A DNA stretch of 43,601 bases from a virus, in IMG/VR virus record IMGVR_UViG_3300042007_000120, positions 1-43,601 of that record. One strand, 5' to 3'. The notes under the pieces were generated by a model. The model worked only from the letters and a program-made list of their open reading frames with translations, had not been told where the DNA came from and made no database searches. Shown here one piece after another: positions 14,935-23,154 of the stretch. Numbering within the stretch: position 1 is the first letter of the stretch; the number at the start of each line of letters is the position of its first letter. The position numbers were made by a program, and so were the translations under genes.

Positions 14935-16575
14935 TCACGGCTTTTTCCGGTTCACGAACAGCTCGACCAGCCAGTGGAAGAAGCGCAGCAGCACCCCCGC
15001 CTCGGTGTCCGCGCCGGGGGGTTCCGGGCCCGGTTCGGGGCCCGGTTGGGGTGCCGGTGCGGCGGGCCCCGGGTAGAGCCAGCCGAGGTCGATGGGGGAG
15101 CAGGCGGTGTTGTTGCCGGGGACGTTTTTGTGCAGGATGGGGGTGAGTTCCCGGCCGTAGTGCTTCTCCAGCAGCGCGTCGAGGGCGAGGACGTTGGCGG
15201 CGATTTTGGCGGCGGTTTCGGTGGGTGTGCCGTCCGGTTTGCGGTCGCAGATGCGCGGGTCGATTTCGGTGCCGATGCTGTCGTTCCCGCCGGGCCCGGC
15301 GTGGTAGGCGCGGTCGGTGAGCCCTACGGTTTGCGCGACCCGGTTCTCGCCGATTTGGAAGTGCGGGGATTTGTAACTGCCCTCCCGCGCCCATTCGCCT
15401 AACGGGCTGGTGAAGGGGATGGGGGGGGTGCCCCACCAGTGATGAACGTGGAGGGGGGGCTGGGCGGGGAAGTTCCCGGTGTCGACGTTGCTGCTGTGGG
15501 CGGGGTGTTTTTCGACGGGGATGCCGTTGATGAACTGGAAGGCGAGGGTGAAGTCGTAGGCGGGCACCGGGGGCGGGGGCGGGGCTGGCGCGGTGGTGAG
15601 GTCGGGTAGTTCCCCGGGCCCGGGCTGGGTGAGGGCCCCTGCCCAGACGTACCCTGCGGTGTATTTGCCGACGAACCAGATGTCTGTTTCGCCCGGGTAG
15701 GGGGCGGTGGCGTGGATGTAGCCTTTGAAGTCCAGTACCCGGTCGGGGACGTAGGTGTTGACGACCGCCCCGTTTTTGTCGGGGGCGGCGCGTAGGATCG
15801 CCCCGTGGGGGCCTGTGAGGCGCTGGTGGGGCTGCAGCGGCGTCTCGGCCGGGTTGAGGTCGGGCAGGCCCGCGGTGCTGGGGTCGGTGAACAGCTGGGA
15901 CCATGCGTAGCCTTGTTCGTCTTTGAACCACACGTCTGAGCGGGTGGTGCCGCTGGTGACGGGTTCGCCGTGGACCCAGCCGGTGAACGCCCATGTTTGG
16001 TCGATGGTGGCGAGGACGGGGGCTGTGGTGCTGGGCTGGGCGCGGAGGTTGATGTTCACCCCGTCGGGGTCCCGCCAGTTGGCTTGGCGGGGCGCTGCCG
16101 GGGTCACGTCCTGCGGGGGTGCGGTGTCGAAGTTGGGGCGGCACCAGCCGATCACGGGGCCCGTGGTTGGGGAGTCGTAGGGCAGCCAGCCTTCGAACAC
16201 GGGGCATTGGAGGAACCCGTCCTGCTGCAGCACCCGCATCCCGGTGGTGTCGGCGGCGAGGACGACGGCGACGTGCCCCCACGGGTTGACCCCCCATTCG
16301 GGCGTGCCGGCGAACACCACGAAGTCGCCGCGGGCGGGGACCTGCCCGGGGTCGGCGGGGTTGTTTTGGATTTTGTGCCAGTAGTAGGGGTCGGGCCCCC
16401 ACAGCAGGTCTTCGGCGTTCCCCCAGCCGACGCACTGCTGCCATGGGACTCCGAAGATCGCCTCCCCGTACGCCTGTATGGTGTCGACGCATTGGAAGCC
16501 GTGCACGTTGTCGGGGTTGACGTAGGTGCCGGGGATGCGCCGGAACCAGTCTTCTTGAAGCTGCAGGGTGCTCAT
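14935..16575 (-). CDS. Endolysin: CHAP, SH3-like repeats and amidase_2
   Basis: 546 aa, ATG at 16575 overlapping the primase-helicase stop (ATGA). It should degrade host peptidoglycan at lysis. Residues about 15-155 form a CHAP domain with Cys29 (HGFQCVDT) and His in NPWGHVAVVL. The middle has two SH3-like segments (VNINLRAQPSTTAPVLATI and LTGPHGAILRAAPDKNGAVV). The C-terminal part is an N-acetylmuramoyl-L-alanine amidase_2 domain: VHHWWG, YHAGPGGNDSIGTEID, and HKNVPGNNTACSPIDLGW. It ends with a hydrophobic segment LLRFFHWLVELFV. Two catalytic domains are typical of some actinophage lysins. It lies in the replication operon, far from the holin candidates. Confidence 0.92.
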   Translation of the reverse strand: MSTLQLQEDWFRRIPGTYVNPDNVHGFQCVDTIQAYGEAIFGVPWQQCVGWGNAEDLLWGPDPYYWHKIQNNPADPGQVPARGDFVVFAGTPEWGVNPWGHVAVVLAADTTGMRVLQQDGFLQCPVFEGWLPYDSPTTGPVIGWCRPNFDTAPPQDVTPAAPRQANWRDPDGVNINLRAQPSTTAPVLATIDQTWAFTGWVHGEPVTSGTTRSDVWFKDEQGYAWSQLFTDPSTAGLPDLNPAETPLQPHQRLTGPHGAILRAAPDKNGAVVNTYVPDRVLDFKGYIHATAPYPGETDIWFVGKYTAGYVWAGALTQPGPGELPDLTTAPAPPPPPVPAYDFTLAFQFINGIPVEKHPAHSSNVDTGNFPAQPPLHVHHWWGTPPIPFTSPLGEWAREGSYKSPHFQIGENRVAQTVGLTDRAYHAGPGGNDSIGTEIDPRICDRKPDGTPTETAAKIAANVLALDALLEKHYGRELTPILHKNVPGNNTACSPIDLGWLYPGPAAPAPQPGPEPGPEPPGADTEAGVLLRFFHWLVELFVNRKKP

Positions 16576-19013
16576 TGGTTGCTCCAGTGCTCGGGCGGTT
16601 CGGGGTCGTTGGCGAAGACGGTGATGCCGGTGTAGTAGCGGTGCCCGTTGGAGCGGGTTTGGGCGACGCCGTGGCGGAGGCGGAGGTCGCGGCCGAACTG
16701 CTGGGGGGTGAGTTCCTGCTCGCCCTGCTCCCTGCACCACTGCGCGTATTCGCGGCGCATGTGGGCGGTGTTGATGCGGAAGGCGGTGGCGGGGCCCAGC
16801 TGGCAGCGGTCGGTGATGAAGCGGGCGAGGGCGTCTTCTTCTTCGGCGTAGGCGCTGGTGGCGGCGAGGACGCTGGCGGGTTCTTTGAGGCCGTGCCGGT
16901 GGAGGGCGACCGCGCCCTGCACCACCCAGTTGAGGATGCCGGGGCCTTCGGCGGCGATGAGGGTTTGGGCGAGGTTTTCGATCCGCTCGTCCTCGCTGAT
17001 GGTGTGGGTGAAGGGGATGAGGCGCAGCCTGCGCCAGAACGATTCGCCGCCTGCGCCGACGGCGGGCTGGTGGTTGCCCATGAGGATGAGGGTGTGGGTG
17101 GGGGTGAAGGTGAAGTGGTTTTGGTGCATGTAGCGGGCGGTGAGCCTGTCGCCGCCGGTGAGGAGCTTGGTTTTGGCTTCGTCGAAGCGGGCCCCTTGGT
17201 TGACTTCTGAGCAGGCGACGAGGCGCATGCCTGTGAGGCGGGCGATTTCGGTTTCGTGGTGTTCGCGGCCTGCCATGAGGAACCCGGCGGGGGCGGTGGT
17301 GGCGTAGTCGCCGAGGATGGCGATGAGGACGTCGAGGGCGACTGATTTGCCGTTCCCGCCGGGCCCGAAGAGGAAGGGGAGGATGTGGTGGGTGACCTGC
17401 CCGGTGGCTGCGTACCCGGCGAGGCGTTGGAAGTAGCCGGTGAGTTCGGGGTCGCCGTTGAAGGTGGTGTGGAGGAATTTTTCCCAGCCGGGGCAGCCCG
17501 CGTCCGGCTCGTACGGGGCGGCTGTGCGTTTGGTGTGCAGCTTCGCCGGGTCCGCCGGGCTGCGTTCCCCGGTGGTGAGGTTGATGATCCCGGCGGGGGT
17601 GTTGAGTTCGTAGGGGCGGGCGTCGAGCTGGTCCATGCTGACCCGGATGCGGGGGTCGCGGCGGGTGAGGGCGACGGCGGCTTCGATGCCGCGGCGGGAG
17701 AGGCTGCGGCGGATGTGGTTGTACACGGCCTCCTTCCCCTCGTCGTCGATTGCTTCGATGGTTTCCCAGCAGTGTTGTGTGACGGGCCCGTCGTCCTCCT
17801 GCCACGCCCACCGTGTCCCGTCCCACTGCAGCCACGCGCCGCGGGCGGGGGAGTACCTGGTGGTTTGCCCGTGCCGGTTGATGAGCAGTTCGGCGTTGCC
17901 GTGGTCGGTGAGGGTGACGTTGGTGGTGGTGGCGGGGAGGGGGTGCACGGTGGCGAGGGCCGCGGTGCCCACGGCTGCGGGCTCCGCGGGGGTGAAGGGT
18001 TTGAGGCGGATGACGTTGGCGGGCGCGGTGCCGGGGTCCCCGTACCCCTCGGCGCGGAGGGCGGCGGCGGCGGCCCGGTGGTCCCCGCCGTGGTGCAGTA
18101 CCGCGTAGGCACCGAATTTTGTGTACGCCCGCTCCGGGTCGAACTCGGTGCTGGAGGTGAAGACGTAGAGCCGGTCCCGGTCCTCGGCGTACCCGGTGGT
18201 CGCCGACTGCCCGGTGCTTTTGCCGGGCCTTCTCCAGTAGGTGGTGCGCCCTGCGGTGTACAGCCGCACCCACCCGGCGGGTTCGAGGATTTCTTCCCAT
18301 GTGACGGCGGCCTCGTACGCGTCGCCGGGGGACATGCCGCCGTCACGGCGGGGCTGCGCCCGGTCCCACTGCTGCGCCGGTTCGGGTGTTTGTTCGGTGA
18401 GGGTGGCGAGGATGGCGTGGAAGTCCTCCCGGTCGCCGGGGGTGAGGGTGGGGATGGTGGCGGGGCCCCCGGCGAGCCGGGCCCAGCGGCCGCCTGCGGG
18501 GTGCACGGTGCCGTTGGAGGGGGCGACGACGCTGTAGCCGCCTTCGCCCCGGGTCTCGGCAAGGACCTGCAGCCGGGCCTTCGGGCTGTGCAGCAGCTCG
18601 TCCGGGGTGCTGGGGCGGGTCGCGAGTTTCGTGTTCCCGGGCACGGGCCCGGCGAGGCGGTAGAACCAGTGGATGCCGCCGGAGGGGGTGTGTTCGATCC
18701 AGCCGGTGTTCAGCGCGTCCCACAGGTCGAGGTTCCCGGCGGCTTTGGCGACGTCGCGGAGGTGGGGGACGCGCCCGGCGGCCCGGCCTTCGATTTCGGC
18801 CATTTCGAGGCCGCCGCTGATGTGCCCGGTGACGATGCCGAGGCCGGGCCCGGGCTGGGTGAACCATGCGCGGGCCTGTTCGGGGTCGGCCCGGCGGTTC
18901 TGGTATTGCTTCCACGCCCCCATGGGCTGTTTGGTCCCGTCGGGGCGGACGGGGAGGATGCTGATGCCGTGCTGCAGCAGTTCCAGCGCTGTGTCGAGCA
19001 GCAGGTTGCTCAT
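16572..19013 (-). CDS. Primase-polymerase/helicase (D5/P4-like)
   Basis: 813 aa, ATG at 19013 in an ATGA overlap with the preceding gene. It probably primes and unwinds phage DNA. Residues about 1-210 form an AEP-type prim-pol domain (GISILPVRPDGTKQP, GLGIVTGHISGG, TPSGGIHWFY). The usual D-x-D pair appears as EMAEIEG. A D5 N-like region is followed by a superfamily 3 helicase core: Walker A GPGGNGKS near residue 550, ACSEVNQGARFDEAKTKLLTGGDRLTARYMHQ, then HTLILMGNHQPAV. The C-terminus has a winged-helix-like segment (LTPQQFGRDLRLRHG). Length is normal for the family. Confidence 0.93.
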   Translation of the reverse strand: MSNLLLDTALELLQHGISILPVRPDGTKQPMGAWKQYQNRRADPEQARAWFTQPGPGLGIVTGHISGGLEMAEIEGRAAGRVPHLRDVAKAAGNLDLWDALNTGWIEHTPSGGIHWFYRLAGPVPGNTKLATRPSTPDELLHSPKARLQVLAETRGEGGYSVVAPSNGTVHPAGGRWARLAGGPATIPTLTPGDREDFHAILATLTEQTPEPAQQWDRAQPRRDGGMSPGDAYEAAVTWEEILEPAGWVRLYTAGRTTYWRRPGKSTGQSATTGYAEDRDRLYVFTSSTEFDPERAYTKFGAYAVLHHGGDHRAAAAALRAEGYGDPGTAPANVIRLKPFTPAEPAAVGTAALATVHPLPATTTNVTLTDHGNAELLINRHGQTTRYSPARGAWLQWDGTRWAWQEDDGPVTQHCWETIEAIDDEGKEAVYNHIRRSLSRRGIEAAVALTRRDPRIRVSMDQLDARPYELNTPAGIINLTTGERSPADPAKLHTKRTAAPYEPDAGCPGWEKFLHTTFNGDPELTGYFQRLAGYAATGQVTHHILPFLFGPGGNGKSVALDVLIAILGDYATTAPAGFLMAGREHHETEIARLTGMRLVACSEVNQGARFDEAKTKLLTGGDRLTARYMHQNHFTFTPTHTLILMGNHQPAVGAGGESFWRRLRLIPFTHTISEDERIENLAQTLIAAEGPGILNWVVQGAVALHRHGLKEPASVLAATSAYAEEEDALARFITDRCQLGPATAFRINTAHMRREYAQWCREQGEQELTPQQFGRDLRLRHGVAQTRSNGHRYYTGITVFANDPEPPEHWSNQ

Positions 19014-19450
19014 AGTGCCGCCCCCCAGAGGGTGCGCTGCTGGTACGCGGTGCCGTGCTCCACCCTTGGCCGGGCAGGGGTTGTCCAGCCATCACGGGGC
19101 GGGCGTTCGGCAAGGACCTGCCAACCGGCGGCGCGGAGCGACGACCCCGGTTCGCCCTTCTGCGTGTAGGTGATGAGCCTGCGGTAGCCGAGGGCTTTGG
19201 CTGCCCGCCATGCTGCCCCGTACAGCATGGAGTTCGCGTGCCGGGTCCCGTCCGTCGCCGTCCGGTTCACCTCCAGCGTCAGCCCGTCGTCGTAGTGCCG
19301 GGCGATGGGGCGGCCGACCATGGCGACACCGACGAGCCTGCCGTCAGCTGCCACGCCGACCGAGTGCCCCCGGGGGGCCCGGTTGTGCCGGTGGTGGGTG
19401 GTGATGAAATCGCACGCCTCGCGGAACGATACGGGGCAGAGGGTGAGCAT
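19010..19450 (-). CDS. XF1762-like acetyltransferase-fold protein
   Basis: 146 aa, ATG at 19450. The pattern FREACDFITTHHRHNRAPRGH near the start, then VGVAMVGRPIARHYDDGLTLEVNRTATDGTRHANSMLYGAAWRAAKALGY and a late TYTQKGEPGSSLRAAGW, is that of the XF1762 family, GNAT-like proteins found in many phages and mobile elements. The substrate is unknown to me. It overlaps the primase-helicase gene by four bases. Confidence 0.85.
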   Translation of the reverse strand: MLTLCPVSFREACDFITTHHRHNRAPRGHSVGVAADGRLVGVAMVGRPIARHYDDGLTLEVNRTATDGTRHANSMLYGAAWRAAKALGYRRLITYTQKGEPGSSLRAAGWQVLAERPPRDGWTTPARPRVEHGTAYQQRTLWGAAL

Positions 19451-19481
19451 GGCGGCCGCCTTCCTGATGGGCGTGTGGGGG

Positions 19482-19519
19482 CCCCGCGGCCGGGCTGGGG
19501 GGCAGACCCGGCCGCGGGG
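19482..19519. terminator. 13-bp hairpin between the OB-fold-like and XF1762 genes
   Basis: CCCCGCGGCCGGG (19482-19494) pairs exactly with 19507-19519, leaving a 12-base loop. TTTTA follows on the plus side only. On the minus strand, the direction of the flanking genes, no T-run follows, so it may reduce rather than end downstream expression, or protect the mRNA end. Confidence 0.6.
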
Positions 19520-19523
19520 GGTT

Positions 19524-20135
19524 TTATGAGACGGGCAGGTTGCGGATGGCCTGTACCTGCGCGAGTGTCGCCCCGGTGTTGTCAGCGATGGTCTGGTCGG
19601 GCAGGTTGAGGCCGAGCAGGGCGCGGATCGTGTCGATGTTCACGCCTGCCGGGGCTGCGGCGGGTTCGGTGATTTCCCCGGTGCTAATGTCGACGTGCCC
19701 GCCGTTCTGCTGCGCAGCCGGTGGCTGTTGCGCGGGGGCGGGCTGGGTGAAGCCGCGGGGGTGGGCGTTGACCCATGCGGAGGCGATGGCGGCGTCCTGC
19801 GCACTGTACTCACTCAGCTGGTAGGGGGCGTTCTTCCCCGGCTTCGCCTCCCCGTAGGTGAGGCGGCCGAGGGCGGGGTTCGCGTGCCCGATGTACTGCT
19901 TCAGCTGGCCGATGAGGACGCCGGGGAAGATGAACGTGTCGTGGTACTCCTGCCCCGGGCTGGGCCCGTCGAGGACCACCACGTCGGCCACGAGGGGGTC
20001 TTTCAGGCCGAGGCCCTCGGTGGGGACGCCGACCTCAATTTTTTTGGGGTAGATGAGCAGGAGGCGGCCGAGGTTGTCCTTCAGGTCGATCCTGTCGCCG
20101 CTGCTGGTGCCGGGCTGGTTGAATTGGGGGTCCAT
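19524..20135 (-). CDS. Replication-module protein, possibly ssDNA-binding
   Basis: 203 aa, ATG at 20135 with AAGGAA upstream. The N-terminal 110 residues are beta-rich (IDLKDNLGRLLLIYPKKIEVG, DVVVLDGPSPGQEYHDTFIFPGVLIGQLKQYIG), which could be an OB-like fold. A Gln/Ala/Pro-rich linker and a short C-terminal helical segment follow (TIRALLGLNLPDQTIADNTGATLAQVQAI). Position beside the nuclease and primase genes suggests a single-strand DNA-binding role, but no diagnostic motif is visible. Confidence 0.6.
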   Translation of the reverse strand: MDPQFNQPGTSSGDRIDLKDNLGRLLLIYPKKIEVGVPTEGLGLKDPLVADVVVLDGPSPGQEYHDTFIFPGVLIGQLKQYIGHANPALGRLTYGEAKPGKNAPYQLSEYSAQDAAIASAWVNAHPRGFTQPAPAQQPPAAQQNGGHVDISTGEITEPAAAPAGVNIDTIRALLGLNLPDQTIADNTGATLAQVQAIRNLPVS

Positions 20136-20147
20136 GGCGGGTTCCTT

Positions 20148-20330
20148 CTACTTGGTGGGGATGGGTAGGGCGGGTTGCTGCTCGGGTCCGGGGTCGGTTT
20201 CGCCGTTGACGATGTAGCGTTCGAAGCGGCGCGCCAGCGCGAGGATGTCCGCCCAGCTGGTGCCGTCCGCTACGTTGTCGATGGCGAGGCGCAGGCAGCT
20301 GTCGCGCACCTCGGGATAGTTCAGGGACAC
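20148..20330 (-). CDS. Small hypothetical protein in the replication operon
   Basis: 60 aa from GTG 20330, two bases after the nuclease stop, with AGGAG eight bases upstream. It is mainly helical (DSCLRLAIDNVADGTSWADILALARRFERYI), ending in a Pro/Gln-rich tail. No family recognised. Its position between the nuclease and the putative ssDNA-binding gene suggests a helper role in replication or recombination. Confidence 0.7.
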   Translation of the reverse strand: MSLNYPEVRDSCLRLAIDNVADGTSWADILALARRFERYIVNGETDPGPEQQPALPIPTK

Positions 20331-20332
20331 GT

Positions 20333-21103
20333 TCAGGCTCCTGTCGGGGTGAAGGGTTTGAGGGTGGGGGCGGGCCCCCCGCACCAGTCGCAGAACCGGG
20401 AGGTGCAGGGGCTAAAGCCGTTCACCGCGTCGGTGATGCCGAACACGGTCAGCAGGTTGTGCATGGCGTTCGCCCTGTCCAGTGCGGCCTGCGCGATGCC
20501 CGGGTTGTACCGCTCCCACCACAGATAGGCGCTGCCAAGGTCCCCGCCGTCGCGGGGCACGAACGCGATCATGACGAGCCGGGGGGTTTTGCCGGCGTTC
20601 TCCCAGCCGCGCCCGTACAGGTGCGCCTGCGCCCGGTACTGCGCCCATGTGGGGGAGGCGTAGGGGCTGTCGGGCCCGTTCGCCCTGTAGTCGTTCAGCG
20701 AGGATTTGCCGACGAACTTGTGGTCGATGACGGCCTGCGTCCACTCGTCCCACAGGTCGCATGAGCCGCTGATGGGCTGCCCGGCGATGGTCCCGACGGT
20801 CACCCGCTGCTCAGTCAACCAGCGCCCGAAGAACAGGTCCGTCGCCGCCTCCGCGTCGAACCACTGCTGGACCTGCGCGTGGACGGCGGTGCCGATGGCG
20901 GGGGCCCATGCGGGCTCCCCGGCCGGTGGCCGGTCCCCGTTGAGGCGGTGCAGCAGTGCCCGGGCGCACGGGTTCCCGACCTCGGACGGGCCGATGAGCT
21001 GCTGCTGGGAGCGGGGGTGGGCGGCGACGCCGCGGCGGAGAGTTGCCAGGTACTCGTCCTGCAGTGCCGCCGCCTCGGCTTCCAGCCCGGCGGTCGCCGT
21101 CAT
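20333..21103 (-). CDS. Cas4/RecB-like PD-(D/E)XK exonuclease
   Basis: 256 aa, ATG at 21103 in an ATGA overlap. The nuclease core is visible as SGSCDLWDEWTQAVIDHKFVG, the D...D-x-K signature. One Cys in GNPCARALLHRL near the N-terminus and three in SPCTSRFCDWCGG near the C-terminus match the four-Cys iron-sulphur arrangement of Cas4 and AddB-type nucleases. It probably processes DNA ends for recombination or replication together with the neighbouring genes. Confidence 0.85.
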   Translation of the reverse strand: MTATAGLEAEAAALQDEYLATLRRGVAAHPRSQQQLIGPSEVGNPCARALLHRLNGDRPPAGEPAWAPAIGTAVHAQVQQWFDAEAATDLFFGRWLTEQRVTVGTIAGQPISGSCDLWDEWTQAVIDHKFVGKSSLNDYRANGPDSPYASPTWAQYRAQAHLYGRGWENAGKTPRLVMIAFVPRDGGDLGSAYLWWERYNPGIAQAALDRANAMHNLLTVFGITDAVNGFSPCTSRFCDWCGGPAPTLKPFTPTGA

Positions 21104-21468
21104 TGCCCGACGACGACCTTCGGGGTGCCCTCGGCTTGGAAGGCGCGGACTTCTACGGGCAGCAGGTGCTCGCCTATCGCCTTCATGTCCGGTTCGTGCC
21201 GGTACAGGTGCCCGTACCGGGCGGGCGGGTAGGTGGCGATGAACCGGGCTTTGTCGAAGCGGGGGTTGTGCTGGATTGAGATGGTTTGGCCTGCGTGCCG
21301 GTGCGGCCCGTAGTCGAGCAGCCGCCGGAACTCGGCCTTGATTTCGTCCATGCGCTGCTGGATGGGGTACAGGGCAGCGTTCAGGGACGCGTACTCCCGC
21401 GATAGCGCTTCTAGCCGCGCTATATCGCTATGGGGGGTTAATTGTGTACTGTCACTGCTGGTGGACAT
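21100..21468 (-). CDS. Hypothetical coiled-coil protein, Gp157-like position
   Basis: 122 aa, ATG at 21468. Residues about 15-50 form a coiled coil (ARLEALSREYASLNAALYPIQQRMDEIKAEFRRLL), followed by a basic beta-like segment (HRHAGQTISIQHNPRFD). Its place just before a Cas4-like nuclease recalls small proteins such as Gp157/YqaJ partners, but direct similarity cannot be claimed. It is the first gene of the replication operon. Confidence 0.7.
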   Translation of the reverse strand: MSTSSDSTQLTPHSDIARLEALSREYASLNAALYPIQQRMDEIKAEFRRLLDYGPHRHAGQTISIQHNPRFDKARFIATYPPARYGHLYRHEPDMKAIGEHLLPVEVRAFQAEGTPKVVVGQ

Positions 21469-21512
21469 GTGAGAGTGCCTGCCTTCGTGTAATTGCGAGT
21501 TACATGGAATGG

Positions 21513-21552
21513 AAGGGGCCCGTCACCGCTGCGAACGGTGGCGGGCCCCTCT
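21513..21552 (-). terminator. Hairpin terminator after the leftward HTH gene
   Basis: GGGGCCCGTCACCG (21515-21528) pairs with 21536-21549 with one G-T pair and a seven-base loop. It follows the stop of the minus-strand HTH gene within ten bases. Only a weak pyrimidine tract follows on the minus strand. It separates the regulator gene from the replication operon, so the latter needs read-through, antitermination or its own promoter. Confidence 0.7.
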
Positions 21553-21556
21553 TGTG

Positions 21557-21814
21557 TCATGGCGTGTAGCGGTGCCCCGGGCCCGGGTCGACGAGGTGGG
21601 CGACGGGCACTTGCAGCCATGCGGCTATCAGCTCAATATCGTTCAGATCAAAGGCCCCCTCGCCCTGTACTTTCCGGTTGGCCGTGTATGGGGTGATGCG
21701 CAGCAGCTCGGCGAGTTCGCTGTTGCGCTTTTTCCGGGCAGCCATGAATGCGCGGATTTGCGCGGCGACGCGCTGGTTCGCGGTCGTGACAGCATTTGTG
21801 ACTCCCCTAGTCAT
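21557..21814 (-). CDS. HTH regulator of the genetic switch, leftward
   Basis: 85 aa, ATG at 21814 with no ribosome-binding site in the short leader; a TACGTT hexamer about seven bases upstream could be the -10 box of a leaderless transcript. An XRE-type helix-turn-helix spans about residues 30-60 (NSELAELLRITPYTANRKVQG), followed by AFDLNDIELIAAWLQVPV. The last part closely resembles the divergent gene at 21994. As first gene before the replication block it may be the Cro-like or the repressor protein; sequence alone does not tell which. Confidence 0.8.
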   Translation of the reverse strand: MTRGVTNAVTTANQRVAAQIRAFMAARKKRNSELAELLRITPYTANRKVQGEGAFDLNDIELIAAWLQVPVAHLVDPGPGHRYTP

Positions 21815-21993
21815 GGGTAAAACGTAGTCGGTTATCCGGCAATTGAACAGGCCCCTTATTTCCCGTGCCCGGGGGGTAAATGCCGCCGCCGGGTGCCCCG
21901 GGGGCGGGGCCCGCTGCCGCCCCGGTTCACCCCGGCGCGCTAATTAACCCGTGGATGGGGTAAAAACAGCGTCTGGGGGTAGTATGCGGGGGT
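21815..21993. promoter_or_regulatory. Divergent switch region
   Basis: This 179-base region separates two related HTH genes. GGGTAAA occurs three times on the plus strand (21815, 21874, 21958), twice right next to a start codon. On the plus side TAGTAT (21980-21985) lies nine bases before ATG 21994 and is a good -10 box for a leaderless message. A TAATTA palindrome lies at 21941-21946. I infer operators for one or both HTH proteins here; no clear -35 box is visible. Confidence 0.65.
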
Positions 21994-22284
21994 ATGAGCA
22001 GACGACGGGATGAGCCCGGGAAATATGCACGAATGGTATCGGCGGAAGTGCGCTCGGTGATGGGGAACCTGCGCATTTCCGGTCTGCGGCTATCGCAGGG
22101 GGTGGGGGTCTCGCAAAACTATCTATCGAAAAGATTGCGTGACGAACTGCCGTTCACAATTGACGACATCGAGCTAATTGCGGGGGTGCTGGGGGTGGAT
22201 TATGAAACGCTGGTGCTGCCCGCGGCGCACAGCTACGACGGGTCAGGACCTAAAAATCACGAGGTGAGGGGCAGCAGGGCATGA
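21994..22284 (+). CDS. HTH regulator of the genetic switch, rightward
   Basis: 96 aa, ATG at 21994, probably leaderless (see the switch region). The helix-turn-helix covers about residues 30-55 (SGLRLSQGVGVSQNYLSKRLRDE), followed by PFTIDDIELIAGVLGVDYETLVLP, which parallels FDLNDIELIAAWLQVPVAHLVDP in the leftward gene. The two are likely paralogues facing each other, as in cI/cro-type switches. The C-terminal 20 residues look disordered. It starts the rightward operon and overlaps the next gene by four bases. Confidence 0.8.
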   Translation: MSRRRDEPGKYARMVSAEVRSVMGNLRISGLRLSQGVGVSQNYLSKRLRDELPFTIDDIELIAGVLGVDYETLVLPAAHSYDGSGPKNHEVRGSRA

Positions 22285-22604
22285 GTGCAGCAGCGAAGCA
22301 CGAGAGGGCGGGCGCAGGGATCGAATCGGAGCAGGGGCAGCACGAGGCGGAAGAGTATTTCTTCGACGCGGTGGGCAGGCGGCGGAAGCTGGCGGCCGGT
22401 GCCATGAAGGCGATCATGCGGGAGTTTGAGCATGGGGTGCCGACGCGTGAGCTGGCCGAGCGGTACGGGGTGTCGACGCACCTGATCCTGACGATCTGCT
22501 ACCACACGCCGAAGGGCGCGCCGCTGCGCAGGCCCGAGCCGCCGGAAAAGCGGCAGGTCACCTACCTGCAGCCCGTGGACGGCGATGGGGGTGATGGCGC
22601 GTGA
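22281..22604 (+). CDS. HTH-domain protein, second gene of the rightward operon
   Basis: 107 aa, ATG at 22281 in an ATGA overlap. The middle carries an HTH of the Hin/RNA polymerase sigma type (AIMREFEHGVPTRELAERYGVSTHLILTICYHTP). Flanks are charged and probably flexible. It may bind DNA as a regulator. The coupling with the switch gene suggests a role in early or lysogenic control. Confidence 0.75.
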   Translation: MSAAAKHERAGAGIESEQGQHEAEEYFFDAVGRRRKLAAGAMKAIMREFEHGVPTRELAERYGVSTHLILTICYHTPKGAPLRRPEPPEKRQVTYLQPVDGDGGDGA

Positions 22605-23098
22605 TCCCGACGCTGAACGAGATTATTGAGGCGAACAAGTTGCTCATATCGGTGGGCGGAGAGGACCAGATGCCGCGGCTCGCTGCGGTCGCTATTGAGC
22701 GGTCCCTGCAGCAGCAGCACAGGATCGAGCGGGCGCTTAAATATGCGGCCGAGGCACCGCCGAACAGCATGCACGCGAAGAACATGGCGCGCATCCTCGA
22801 CGGGTCGATCACGCTGGATGATGAGCTGCAGGAGGTGCGGGACGCGGAGGCGCGGCTGAACGGGCTGCAGGAGCAGGCGGGTGCTGCTGCGCTGCCCGCG
22901 CCGCGCCGCACCCGGGGCCCGGGGAAGAAGCAGCGGGGGCCCGGGCTCGCCGGGCGGTCGACGAAGGAGCGGAAGGAGTTCCGGGCGTGGATGGCGAGGC
23001 AGCAGGATGCGCCTGTGCTGCCGATGAACGGGCCTGTGCCGCAGCAGTGGGTTGATGCGTTTGATGAGGCGCGGGCCCGCGGCGCGCTGTTCGACTAA
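22601..23098 (+). CDS. Hypothetical protein of the switch operon
   Basis: 165 aa, GTG at 22601 in a GTGA overlap. The N-terminal half is helical (LNEIIEANKLLISVGG, LAAVAIERSLQQQHRIERALKYAAE); the centre is basic (RRTRGPGKKQRGPGLAGRSTKE), suitable for nucleic acid contact; the C-terminus is mixed. No known family. It is the last gene before a strong terminator. Confidence 0.75.
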   Translation: MIPTLNEIIEANKLLISVGGEDQMPRLAAVAIERSLQQQHRIERALKYAAEAPPNSMHAKNMARILDGSITLDDELQEVRDAEARLNGLQEQAGAAALPAPRRTRGPGKKQRGPGLAGRSTKERKEFRAWMARQQDAPVLPMNGPVPQQWVDAFDEARARGALFD

Positions 23099-23108
23099 AC
23101 GCTCCGCA

Positions 23109-23145
23109 GGGGGTGCCCCAAATATTGAGGGGCACCCCCTTTTTT
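23109..23145 (+). terminator. Strong intrinsic terminator
   Basis: GGGGGTGCCCC (23109-23119) pairs perfectly with 23129-23139 around a nine-base AT-rich loop and is followed by six Ts. It ends the three-gene transcript that begins at 21994. Confidence 0.92.
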
Positions 23146-23154
23146 GTGCCATGC

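Noticed and set aside
14768-18562. 1264-codon minus-strand frame over endolysin and primase
   Set aside because: A shadow in another frame of two well supported genes; composition is Ser/Pro/Arg low-complexity.
20333-21103. Cas4 as evidence of a CRISPR-Cas system
   Set aside because: Cas4-like nucleases are common in phage replication modules; no other cas gene or array is present.
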